DNA of 11,375 nucleotides from CAYXRK01 sp964467615 (GTDB lineage Bacteria > Hydrogenedentota > Hydrogenedentia > Hydrogenedentales > GCA-2746185), in contig CAYXRK010000156.1 in assembly GCA_964467615.1 (NCBI GenBank), positions 1-11,375 on the forward strand, given 5' to 3'. Positions 1-7,848 of this stretch are shown here, in pieces. The notes under the pieces were generated by a model, which worked only from the letters and a program-made list of their open reading frames with translations, was not told the DNA's origin and did no database searches. The first letter of the stretch is position 1. Each line of letters begins with the position of its first letter. The position numbers and the translations under genes are program-made.

Positions 1-82
1 TTAGCAACGCCGCCACTCTCCCCATCGAATTGCCGCCCCCACCATCCCCACCCAAGACTGGCTAAAAATATCCGACATTCCC

Positions 83-94
83 GAGGCGAAGCTG
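83..94 (+). promoter_or_regulatory. possible ribosome binding site and CTG start of mutS
   Basis: GAGG at 83-86 lies five bases before an in-frame CTG at 92-94, but 14 bases before the first ATG at 101. Starting at CTG adds three residues and gives the M-T-P-M-L-R-Q order that parallels the conserved N-terminal TPMMQQY of MutS proteins. The only upstream in-frame stop is at 2-4, and no ATG, GTG or TTG lies in between. This is an inference from spacing and family resemblance. Confidence 0.35.
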
Positions 95-100
95 ACGCCG

Positions 101-2680
101 ATGTTGCGCCAGTGGCTGCGCGCGAAGGCCGAGGCGGGCGAGGGGCCGCTTCTCTTTTTCCGCATGGGCGATTTCTTCGAGTTGTTTTTCGACGACGCGC
201 TCGACGCCGCCAAACTCATCGGGCTCACGCTCACCTCGCGCGATGGGGCGGACAAGGAAGATCGAATTCCTATGGCGGGCGTGCCGGCGCGGTCGGTGGA
301 CGGCTACATCGCGCGCGTAATCCAGGCGGGGCGAACGGTCGCGATCTGCGATCAGGTCGAGGACCCGAAGGACGCGAAGGGGATCGTCAAGCGCGAACTG
401 ATCCGCACCGTAACACAGGGCACGGTGATCGCGCCGGAGCTGCTCGAAGACCGCGTGAACAACTATCTCGCCGCCGTGACGTGCCGCAGTGGCACGGCGG
501 GGTTGGCGCTGGTGGATATCTCGACGGGCGAATTCCTCGCCGCGCAAATCGAGGGCGACGCAGAGCGGACGCTGATCGACGAACTCACGCGGATGTCGCC
601 GTCGGAAGTGTTGTATTCGGAGGACTCGGACGCGGCGCTCGTCGAGCGGCTGAGAAACCGGTTCGACGGCGTGGCTTTTCGTGAGCGCCCCGACCACGAT
701 TTCGACACCGGATATGCGGCGGACCTGATTCAGCTGCAGTTCGATCTGGGGACGGTCAAGGGCTTGGGCCTGGGCGACGCGCCGCAAGCGTTGGCCTGCG
801 CCGGGGCGGCGTTGGCCTACGTTCACGAGACACAACGGGCCGCCGCGCCACACTTGCGCGCGCCAAGGAGATACCACCCTTCGGGCTACGTAGTCCTCGA
901 CGGCAACACGCAACGCAATCTCGAATTGGTCGAATCTCTCGCGGACAAGCGGCGCAAGGGATCGCTGCTGCACGTGCTTGATCGTACGCGCACAAGCATG
1001 GGCGGCCGGAAATTGCGGCAATGGATTCTGCATCCGCTGACGGACATCGCTGCGATCGGCGACCGGCTCGACGCCGTCGAGGAACTATTCAACCGCGCGG
1101 AATTGCGTCTTCAACTCGGCGAGGTCCTCAAGCGGATCGGCGATCTCGAACGGCTGCTTGGCCGCATTACGTCGAAATCCGGAAACGCTCGAGACGTCAA
1201 GGCCATGGGGCTCTCGCTCGCCGAAACGCCGGGCGTGATTGAGTCGCTCATCGGCGCCGAATCACGACTGCTGACGGCGCTGCGCGACGGCATGGACGCG
1301 CTGACGGACGTCGCCCAGTGGATCGATCAGGCCGTTGTCGACGCGCCGCCCTTGACGCTGATGGAAGGCGGGCTGCTCAAACCGGGCCACGACACGGAGT
1401 TGGATCGGCTGCACGATTTGGTGATGGGCGGACGCGATTGGGTTGCGCGGTTGCAGCGCGACGAGAGCGAGCGGACCGGCATCCCAAAATTGAAAGTCGG
1501 CTACAACAAAGTGTTCGGCTACTTCATTGAGATTTCTCGCGCAAACGCGCACCTCGTGCCGCCGCACTACGAACGCAAGCAGACGCTGGTGAACGCGGAG
1601 CGATACATCACGCCCGAGCTGAAATCGCGCGAAGAGGAAATCGTCGACGCGCAGGAGCGCATGCACAAACTCGAGTACGATCTCTTCGTCGAGTTGCGCG
1701 ATCGCGTGGCCAAGGAGTCGCGGCGCATTCACGCCACGGCGGACGCTCTGGCCGAGATCGACACGCTGCTCGCCCTGGCCGAGGCTGCGGTGACGAACGA
1801 CTACACGAAGCCGATGGTCGACGCCGGGCAGATCATCCGCGTGCGCGACGGCCGGCACCCCGTCGTCGAGGACCTGATGAAGCGCGGCGAATTCGTCCCG
1901 AACGACATCGAACTCGACCCCGCGAAGGCGTCTCTCTTGATCGTGACCGGCCCGAACATGGCCGGAAAATCGACGTACTTGCGGCAAGCGGCGCTGATTA
2001 CGCTCATGGCGCAGATGGGGTCGTTCGTGCCGGCCCGCGAGGCGCGCATCGGCGCGGTGGACCGCATCTTCACGCGGGTCGGCGCATCGGACAATCTCGC
2101 GCGCGGCGAGAGCACCTTCATGGTCGAGATGATCGAAACGGCGAACATTTTGAATTCGGCGTCGTCGAAGAGCCTGCTCGTGTTGGACGAAATCGGCCGC
2201 GGCACCAGCACCTTCGACGGCATCAGCATCGCCTGGTCCGTTGCCGAACACATCCACAATCGAATCGGCGCGAAGACCCTCTTCGCCACGCATTACCACG
2301 AACTCACCGAACTCGCGAACCAACTAGGTCACGCCAAAAACGTCAGCGTCGCCGTGCGCGAACTCGGCGGAAAAGTCATCTTCCTGTACCGCATCGTCGA
2401 CGGCGGCGCGGACCACAGCTACGGCATCCAAGTGGCGAAACTCGCCGGCCTTCCGAAGACCGTCATCGCGCGCGCACGCGAGGTCCTCGAGTCGCTCGAA
2501 TCGGGCAACACCGCCGCCCTCGGCCTGCCCGACCAGTTGTACCTCTGGAACGCCCAGCCGCCCACCGCGCCGAGCAAGCTCGAGGAGTCATTGCGAAAAG
2601 TCGACCCCGACGCACTAAGCCCCCGCGAAGCGCAAGAACTGCTATATGAGTTGCGGCGGATGTTAACAACGGGCGATTAG
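101..2680 (+). CDS. mutS: DNA mismatch repair protein MutS
   Basis: MutS dimers bind base mismatches and small loops after replication and use ATP to recruit MutL. The N-terminal mismatch-binding domain has the Phe-x-Glu motif in GDFFELF (F25, E27). The C-terminal ABC-type ATPase has Walker A TGPNMAGKST (616-625), Walker B LLVLDE with D696/E697, the following STFDG segment and the ATHYHEL switch. A QLYLW at 812-816 resembles the sliding-clamp-binding motif known in MutS C-termini. At 859 residues it matches the usual 850-900. The frame is open upstream to a TAG at 2-4, and the residues before the ATG (KLTPM) look like the conserved TPMMQQYL opening of the family. A CTG at 92, five bases after GAGG (83-86), may therefore be the real start; the ATG at 101 has no well-spaced site. 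Its stop overlaps the stop of the convergent gene. Identity is certain; only the start is open. Confidence 0.97.
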   Translation: MLRQWLRAKAEAGEGPLLFFRMGDFFELFFDDALDAAKLIGLTLTSRDGADKEDRIPMAGVPARSVDGYIARVIQAGRTVAICDQVEDPKDAKGIVKRELIRTVTQGTVIAPELLEDRVNNYLAAVTCRSGTAGLALVDISTGEFLAAQIEGDAERTLIDELTRMSPSEVLYSEDSDAALVERLRNRFDGVAFRERPDHDFDTGYAADLIQLQFDLGTVKGLGLGDAPQALACAGAALAYVHETQRAAAPHLRAPRRYHPSGYVVLDGNTQRNLELVESLADKRRKGSLLHVLDRTRTSMGGRKLRQWILHPLTDIAAIGDRLDAVEELFNRAELRLQLGEVLKRIGDLERLLGRITSKSGNARDVKAMGLSLAETPGVIESLIGAESRLLTALRDGMDALTDVAQWIDQAVVDAPPLTLMEGGLLKPGHDTELDRLHDLVMGGRDWVARLQRDESERTGIPKLKVGYNKVFGYFIEISRANAHLVPPHYERKQTLVNAERYITPELKSREEEIVDAQERMHKLEYDLFVELRDRVAKESRRIHATADALAEIDTLLALAEAAVTNDYTKPMVDAGQIIRVRDGRHPVVEDLMKRGEFVPNDIELDPAKASLLIVTGPNMAGKSTYLRQAALITLMAQMGSFVPAREARIGAVDRIFTRVGASDNLARGESTFMVEMIETANILNSASSKSLLVLDEIGRGTSTFDGISIAWSVAEHIHNRIGAKTLFATHYHELTELANQLGHAKNVSVAVRELGGKVIFLYRIVDGGADHSYGIQVAKLAGLPKTVIARAREVLESLESGNTAALGLPDQLYLWNAQPPTAPSKLEESLRKVDPDALSPREAQELLYELRRMLTTGD

Positions 2681-3729
2681 TGATTCGGATCGCGATATTC
2701 GACCAGAACTTGGCCGTCCTTGCGAATGACAATATCCACATCGTCATCTCCGGGCTCGTCGTCCTCGTCACTATGACCGTAGTTCCATTCATCCTCGCCT
2801 TCGTTGTCACCCCAATCTGTCCGAAACATGTTTGCTCTCGAAACGCCGGCGTCTATATAGCGTTGAGCTGTAGCTGATCTTGGATGTTCGTGAGCATGGC
2901 CTGCAGAAAATATGACATACGTTGGACTGACAGCTTCGATAAAATCCGCTGAGCTTCCGTTGTCCGCGCCATGATGCGGTGCAATGACAATGTCGGCCTG
3001 CAAAGGGACCGTACTCGCGTTATCAACCATCGCCTTTTCAGCAGCGATGCAGACATCGTCGTCATCGCGTATGTGCCTCCCGACAGAATCACCACAGAAC
3101 AGCAGGTTCCTTTCGGCGAAGGACAATTTCACAACGATGCTACCGACGTTCATCCGCTCACCTTTACTCTTCAGCTTATACAGGTCTATCCACTCCTCAG
3201 ACGGCTCAGACAGTCCGAAGACCCAGGTGAACGTTCCTTCACCCACTTCGAGAGATTCTCCAATTGGCAAGTCGGCTTCGTGCAGGTCGATGACTTCACA
3301 ATCATCGTTCTCGCGTTCATTCTCGATTGCGGATTTCGCTTTCTTCCACGTCGCTGTATCAGGATTACGATCGATTCCCGGATGGACGATTTTCTTGACC
3401 GTATAGGCATCGCAGATTTCTTTCACGGCTCCAAGATGGTCTGCATCGGAGTGGCTAAGTACGAGGAGATCGATCTCGGATCCCTTACGGACGATTTCGT
3501 TGATTTTGGCGAATGTCAGCGCACCGTTGTCCTTGTAGTCGCCCGCATCGTAAATCGCGTACTTCCCATCGGGAAGGACTGCGACGCAACAGAGTCCGGC
3601 CCCAACGTCGACTACACGAACAAACAACGCGTCAGGTTCCGGTTCTAGCGCTGATGCAGGTGCAACGAACACGGCCAGCACTGAAGCTAAGAAAGTTGGC
3701 CTTATGATCAACTTCTTCGATGGATACAT
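2677..3729 (-). CDS. secreted ComEC-type metallo-beta-lactamase-fold hydrolase
   Basis: This 350-residue protein has a signal peptide: K5/K6/R10, a hydrophobic core at 12-23, and an APASA site suggesting cleavage after A27. The mature part is a metallo-beta-lactamase fold of the type found in the C-terminal domain of the competence protein ComEC. Visible metal-site motifs are HSDADH (93-98), FCGD with D214, PHHGAD (H252/H253) and a GHAHEHP cluster (H278, H280, H282). It has none of ComEC's membrane channel segments, so it is a stand-alone periplasmic or exported hydrolase. The substrate could be a nucleic acid or phosphodiester but cannot be read from sequence. An acidic stretch at 307-332 (many D/E) is unusual and might bind calcium. 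The start is supported by AAAGGAGG six bases before the ATG. Its DNA is visibly less GC-rich than the flanks, and its stop overlaps that of convergent mutS, suggesting an acquired gene. Confidence 0.85.
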   Translation of the reverse strand: MYPSKKLIIRPTFLASVLAVFVAPASALEPEPDALFVRVVDVGAGLCCVAVLPDGKYAIYDAGDYKDNGALTFAKINEIVRKGSEIDLLVLSHSDADHLGAVKEICDAYTVKKIVHPGIDRNPDTATWKKAKSAIENERENDDCEVIDLHEADLPIGESLEVGEGTFTWVFGLSEPSEEWIDLYKLKSKGERMNVGSIVVKLSFAERNLLFCGDSVGRHIRDDDDVCIAAEKAMVDNASTVPLQADIVIAPHHGADNGSSADFIEAVSPTYVIFSAGHAHEHPRSATAQRYIDAGVSRANMFRTDWGDNEGEDEWNYGHSDEDDEPGDDDVDIVIRKDGQVLVEYRDPNH

Positions 3730-3735
3730 GCCTGT

Positions 3736-3743
3736 CCTCCTTT
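3736..3743 (-). promoter_or_regulatory. strong Shine-Dalgarno site of the MBL-fold gene
   Basis: Read on the minus strand this is AAAGGAGG, six bases before the ATG at 3729. It is one of the two best ribosome binding sites in the window (the other precedes the small ORF at 10001-10072) and fixes the start of the signal peptide. Most of the housekeeping genes here have weak or no such site. Confidence 0.85.
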
Positions 3744-3900
3744 GCGCCTGTCTGCCACCTCGTGAACGATCCTCGTTTCATCTAGTTTTCGGGAAACCGG
3801 CAAATGCTGGCTTCCCCAGGTTTCTACAATTATCTAAGACTCGTAGTCAATAACGAGCGGCCGTTGGGAGACAGAGCTCTTCCGGTACAGTGTTCTTCTA

Positions 3901-3929
3901 TTGACATTGCAGTCCGGCAAGGCTATTCT
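3901..3929 (+). promoter_or_regulatory. sigma70-type promoter for gspA-gspB-hemF
   Basis: A perfect -35 box TTGACA (3901-3906) is followed by a 17-base spacer and TATTCT (3924-3929, four of six matches to TATAAT). Transcription should start near 3936, giving a leader of about 65 bases before the gspA ATG at 4003. It lies in the 273-base gap between two divergent genes. No comparable promoter was found in the gap for the minus-strand MBL gene; a GATAAT at about 3831-3836 on that strand lacks a partner -35. Confidence 0.6.
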
Positions 3930-4002
3930 GTTTTGTCAAGAATTTACCCGCCGGGGCTGTTGCCGGTTGGCGTTGGATTTGTGACGCGGTCCCACTTATT
4001 TT

Positions 4003-5862
4003 ATGTACGAATCGTTCTACGGATTTAGCTCGAAGCCGTTTAACCTGACGCCCGATCCCCGCTTTTTGTATCTGAGCGAGAAGCACAAAGAGGCTTTTTC
4101 GCACTTGCTGTACGGTATCCAAAACCGTACCGGGTTCGTCATGGTGGCCGGAGAAATCGGCACCGGCAAGACGACGATTTGCCGAAGCCTCCTCAGCCAA
4201 CTCGACAACGCGACCGAAATCGCCTTCATCTTCAATCCCTTTTTGTCCCCCGAAGAGTTGCTTCGCAAAATCAACGAAGAGTTCGGCATCCCCACGCGCG
4301 CGCGGACCATCAAGGGCATCATCGACGAGTTGAACGAGTACCTCCTCAAGAAAGCGGAGGAGAACAAAAACTGCGTGCTCGTGATCGACGAAGCGCAAAA
4401 CCTCGCGCCCGAGGTGCTCGAGCAGGTGCGGCTGCTGTCCAACCTCGAAACGGAAACGCAGAAGCTCCTGCAAATCGTCCTCATCGGCCAGCCGGAATTG
4501 GTGGCGACGCTCGAACAGCCCGAACTGCGCCAACTCAATCAACGGATCACCGCGCGGTATCACCTGAAGGAATTGAATTTCGACGAGACGCTGCAATACG
4601 TGGCGTTTCGGTTGCGCGTCGCGGGCGGCAACCGAAAGGTCCGCTTCAACAAGCCCGCCGTGAAGGCCGTGTTTCGGTATTCCGGCGGCACGCCCCGCGT
4701 CATCAACAGCCTCTGCGATCGCGCGTTGCTGATCGGCTACACCAAAGAAACGATGGAGATCACGCCGAAGATCGTGCGCCAGGCGGCGGAAGAAACCCAA
4801 GGCGAAGGCGCGCTTCGGAAATCGAAGCTCGATTGGCAACGCCTATTTCCGCGCAGGGTGCTCGCGCCAGTCGCGGTGTTGGCAATGGCCGTGGCCGCAC
4901 TGGTCATGATCGGCCCCGCAACCGTCATCGACCGCGCGAAGGATTTGATCGATTCCGCGCGCACGCAGACGGCGGCCGAGCCATCTCCTCCGATGAGGCA
5001 GGCCGAGAATCCGGCCCCACCATTCGAGACCAACGCCGCAATCTTGCCGGACGAGAAGACCGATGACACTGCCACGGAACTGACCCCCGCGCCGCCCGCG
5101 GCCAACGTGGTCGAGGCCGCCGTGGTTCTACCGAGCGAAGTGCAACTGCGAATGACGCCCGCCCCGGCCGATGTGGCGAAATGGCTGTCGTCGCAAGACG
5201 GCGCGGCGCTGCAATCGGCGGGGCTGACCGCGCTGATGAAGTCCTGGAACATGGCCGTATTGACCGGCCTGCCCGCGGACGCGGCGCTCGAGTCGATTCA
5301 ACGCTTCGCCGCCGTGAACGGCATGGCCTTCGAAGAGCTTAACGCGACCCTCGATCAGCTCGAAGTCATCAATTTGCCGGCACTAGCCCATCTCAAAATC
5401 GGTGACCGATCGGATTGGACCCTGATCGCCGGCCTCGGACTCGAATCGTATACGGTGGTTTCGGCCAACGGCGAACGCGCCGAGCTGAGCAGGGAAAGTC
5501 TCCGCGCGGCCTATCAGGATCACGCGCTCTTTCTCTGGGTCGATCCCTCGCGCGATGCAGGCGAACTCGCGCGCTACGCGGCGGGCGACGATGTCCGCGC
5601 GCTCCAACAAATTCTGTCTGTGCTGGGGCTCCTCCAAGGCGCGCAGTTGGGGAATTTCGATGCGGAGACCGAGACGGTCATCCGCGGTATTCAACGCGCG
5701 ACGGGCCTGAAGATCGACGGCATCGCCGGTCGCCAAACGCGCATGGTGCTCACCAATTGGCTCGAGAGTTGGCCCGGGCCGTCGCTCACGTCGGAGTCGT
5801 TTTCGCCCGATGTCGCGCGCCGCGTCCAAGACGCCATCGCGCAAGAGCGCGGAGCTCCATGA
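4003..5862 (+). CDS. gspA: type II secretion ATPase GspA/ExeA with peptidoglycan-binding domain
   Basis: GspA (ExeA) with GspB forms an inner-membrane complex that binds peptidoglycan and helps the secretin assemble in the outer membrane. The start MYESFYGF..KPFNLTPDP is the typical family opening. The AAA ATPase domain carries Walker A GEIGTGKTT (50-58) and Walker B VLVIDEAQN (D129/E130). One membrane helix spans about 286-307, followed by a Pro/Ala/Glu-rich periplasmic linker (about 320-390). Residues 410-520 (from W415 to FLWVDP) resemble the C39-peptidase-like region usual in GspA, but the stretch has no cysteine, so it cannot be an active thiol protease. A PG_binding_1 domain occupies about 526-588 (GDDVRALQQIL...GIAGRQTRMVL). 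No Shine-Dalgarno is visible before the ATG. The stop overlaps the gspB start in ATGA. A related family serves exosortase/PEP-CTERM loci, but the GspB neighbour favours type II secretion. Confidence 0.9.
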   Translation: MYESFYGFSSKPFNLTPDPRFLYLSEKHKEAFSHLLYGIQNRTGFVMVAGEIGTGKTTICRSLLSQLDNATEIAFIFNPFLSPEELLRKINEEFGIPTRARTIKGIIDELNEYLLKKAEENKNCVLVIDEAQNLAPEVLEQVRLLSNLETETQKLLQIVLIGQPELVATLEQPELRQLNQRITARYHLKELNFDETLQYVAFRLRVAGGNRKVRFNKPAVKAVFRYSGGTPRVINSLCDRALLIGYTKETMEITPKIVRQAAEETQGEGALRKSKLDWQRLFPRRVLAPVAVLAMAVAALVMIGPATVIDRAKDLIDSARTQTAAEPSPPMRQAENPAPPFETNAAILPDEKTDDTATELTPAPPAANVVEAAVVLPSEVQLRMTPAPADVAKWLSSQDGAALQSAGLTALMKSWNMAVLTGLPADAALESIQRFAAVNGMAFEELNATLDQLEVINLPALAHLKIGDRSDWTLIAGLGLESYTVVSANGERAELSRESLRAAYQDHALFLWVDPSRDAGELARYAAGDDVRALQQILSVLGLLQGAQLGNFDAETETVIRGIQRATGLKIDGIAGRQTRMVLTNWLESWPGPSLTSESFSPDVARRVQDAIAQERGAP

Positions 5863-6872
5863 GTTCAATACTCGACGCGCTCAACAAAGGCGCCGCCGAG
5901 AAGGCGAACGCGCGAGACGAGGTCGTCGATCCGCGCGCCGCGGCCGAGGAGATGGTCGGGGCGCAGCCTTCCCGCGCGATTACGCTAACTCCCCGCCTGA
6001 TCGCCGCCACCGCCGGCGCCGCCTTGCTCTTGGTTGCGTTGTCGGTTGGCCTTTCCGCCGTTTTATTGCGAGACGAAGCCCCTTCGGCGAGTCCGCCGAA
6101 TCAATTGGAAATCGCGCGAACAGTCCAAGATGCGCCGCCCACGATATCCTCTGCTGTGCCGACTATCCCCGTGGAGGTGAGGCCCGACGCTGCACCCGCG
6201 CCGCCGCCATCGCCCGCGCCAAAGACCGGAGGCGCATGGCGCGACGTGATCGCGAGCGATCCCGCGCCGCCGCCGTCCGCGTCGGCAGAAGCCCCGAGCG
6301 CACCATCGCCGGAACCAGCGCCAGCCGGGTCATCCGGACCGCCCGCTCCCAACGTCGTGCAGGTCCCCGCGAAAGTGGAATCGCAAATCGAAACACGCAC
6401 GCAAACGCCTTCCGAAATACCGCCCCCGGCCATGGTCGACACCGGCAGCTCGACGACACCCTTGCCGACGTTCGAACAAATGCGCGCGGAACGGCTCAAG
6501 GCTCGTGCGGTCGACTCGTCGGACCTACCGGAGGATTCCAAAACTGCTCCCGAAGAACAGGCGCCGATCGCCGAAGGACCGAGTAGCGGACCAACATCGG
6601 ACGCCCCCGAACTCTCTTCCGACTCGCTCCCCGAAATGGGCCGCGCAACGCGTGAGCGCTATGATCTCGTGGACTTGACGATAAATATGACGCGTCCGGC
6701 CAGCGCGACTAACCCGCGCGCCATCGCCTTCATCAACCGCTTCAAAGTGTACGAAGAAGAGCGCATCCTCACGACCCGCGCCCGCCTGCTCAAAGTATTC
6801 ACCGACGGCGTGGCGATCGAAATCATCGGCGGCGACGAAAAGTATTTCGTCCCGATCGGCGCGCCGAGGTAA
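5859..6872 (+). CDS. gspB: type II secretion assembly protein GspB
   Basis: GspB (ExeB/PulB/OutB) is a single-pass inner-membrane protein that partners GspA in secretin placement. The N-terminus MSSILDALNK matches the MSYILDALKK opening of the family, which fixes the start at 5859 even though the frame stays open upstream inside gspA. One membrane helix lies at about 46-70, with the N-terminal part cytoplasmic. A long Pro/Ala/Ser-rich linker (about 72-265) can span the periplasm. The C-terminal domain (about 275-337, from YDLVDLTINM to EKYFVPIG) has the layout of the small GspB C-terminal domain: a strand, AIAFINRFKVYEEERI, then VFTDGVAIEI. It is 337 residues long. GGAG at 5851-5854 sits only four bases from the ATG, so coupling to gspA translation through the ATGA overlap is likely. 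Confidence 0.85.
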   Translation: MSSILDALNKGAAEKANARDEVVDPRAAAEEMVGAQPSRAITLTPRLIAATAGAALLLVALSVGLSAVLLRDEAPSASPPNQLEIARTVQDAPPTISSAVPTIPVEVRPDAAPAPPPSPAPKTGGAWRDVIASDPAPPPSASAEAPSAPSPEPAPAGSSGPPAPNVVQVPAKVESQIETRTQTPSEIPPPAMVDTGSSTTPLPTFEQMRAERLKARAVDSSDLPEDSKTAPEEQAPIAEGPSSGPTSDAPELSSDSLPEMGRATRERYDLVDLTINMTRPASATNPRAIAFINRFKVYEEERILTTRARLLKVFTDGVAIEIIGGDEKYFVPIGAPR

Positions 6873-6878
6873 CGACCC

Positions 6879-7781
6879 ATGGCCTCAACGGCGGTAACGA
6901 CCGAACACATCCAGTCCGAGTTTCGGAACGTCCAAGACCATATCTGCGCGTTTCTCAACGACGCCGACGGCGTCCCCTTCCGCGAGGACGCATGGGACTA
7001 CGGCAAAGGTTCCGGCGGCGGGCGGACCCGCGTCTGGGAGCACGCGAAACTGCTCGAGAAAGGCGGAGTAAATTTCTCCGCCATTCAAGGCGCTTCCCTA
7101 CCGCCGGCCGCCGCGACCGAATTCAAACTCGCGCCCGGCACGCCGTTCCTCGCCACCGGCGTGAGCCTCGTGTTGCATCCGTGGAACCCGTACGTCCCCA
7201 CGATCCACATGAACATCCGCTATTTCGAGGCCGGCGACTTGTGGTGGTTCGGCGGCGGAATCGACGTGACCCCGTACTACCCCGTCCGCGAGGAAGTCGT
7301 CGCGTATCATCGTAGGCTCAAGCAAGTCTGCGACGAATCCGGCGAAGACTACGCCGCGCACAAGAAGAACTGCGACGAATATTTCTTCCTCAAGCACCGA
7401 GACGAAACACGCGGCATAGGCGGCACGTTCTTCGATCATCTGAAATCGGACAAGGCCAAGAATCTCGCCTACTGCGTCAATCTCGGCCGCGCGTTTCCCG
7501 ACTTGTACCGCCCCTTCATCGAGGCGCACCGCAATGATAAACACACCGATGCGGAACGAGAATTTCAGTTGTACCGCCGCGGCCGCTACGTCGAATTCAA
7601 TCTCGTCTACGACCGCGGCACACTGTTCGGCCTCCAATCGCAGGGCCGCACCGAATCCATCCTGATGTCCCTGCCCGCGACGGCCCACTGGCGATACGAC
7701 TGGCGGCCCGGACCCGGCACCCGCGAAGCCCAACTGACCGACGAATATCTCAAGCCCCGCGATTGGCTCTCGCTGGGTTGA
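6879..7781 (+). CDS. hemF: oxygen-dependent coproporphyrinogen III oxidase HemF
   Basis: HemF is the cytoplasmic dimeric enzyme that uses O2 to decarboxylate the two propionates of coproporphyrinogen III to vinyls, giving protoporphyrinogen IX in heme synthesis. The 300-residue length is normal. Family hallmarks are present in order: GGGRTRVWE (47-54), KGGVNFS (61-67), HPWNPYVPTIHMN with H100 and H110, WWFGGGIDVTPYY (122-134), the signature CDEYFFLKHRDETRGIGG with H173, YVEFNLVYDRGT, and GRTESILMSLP. The conserved histidines expected at the metal or catalytic site (100, 110, 144, 173) are all there. The gene follows gspB by six bases, with GAGG at 6866-6869 nine bases before the ATG, so it is probably the last gene of the gspAB transcript. 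No functional link between heme synthesis and type II secretion is known; this is likely a lineage-specific arrangement. Confidence 0.97.
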   Translation: MASTAVTTEHIQSEFRNVQDHICAFLNDADGVPFREDAWDYGKGSGGGRTRVWEHAKLLEKGGVNFSAIQGASLPPAAATEFKLAPGTPFLATGVSLVLHPWNPYVPTIHMNIRYFEAGDLWWFGGGIDVTPYYPVREEVVAYHRRLKQVCDESGEDYAAHKKNCDEYFFLKHRDETRGIGGTFFDHLKSDKAKNLAYCVNLGRAFPDLYRPFIEAHRNDKHTDAEREFQLYRRGRYVEFNLVYDRGTLFGLQSQGRTESILMSLPATAHWRYDWRPGPGTREAQLTDEYLKPRDWLSLG

Positions 7782-7848
7782 CCGTTCCGCTGCGGCAATC
7801 GTAGCTCGAACGATCCCCGGGACGTCATCAACGCCGCCCCTCGCGTCG

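Noticed and set aside
1262..2323. Long minus-strand open frame inside mutS (353 codons)
   Set aside because: It is antisense to the conserved mutS ATPase domain. Its Arg/Val/His-rich composition is typical of a shadow frame in GC-rich DNA.
2971..3648. 225-codon plus-strand open frame opposite the MBL gene
   Set aside because: The minus-strand gene has a signal peptide, metal motifs and a strong ribosome site; the plus-strand frame has none of these.
5415..5858. Upstream extension of the gspB frame into gspA
   Set aside because: The frame is open, but the gspB family opening MSSILDALNK begins at 5859, and the extension is Arg/Pro-rich out-of-frame translation of gspA.
7798..7814. ATCGT-7-ACGAT hairpin between hemF and recQ as a terminator
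   Set aside because: The stem is only five base pairs with no T-tract on either side, too weak to call.
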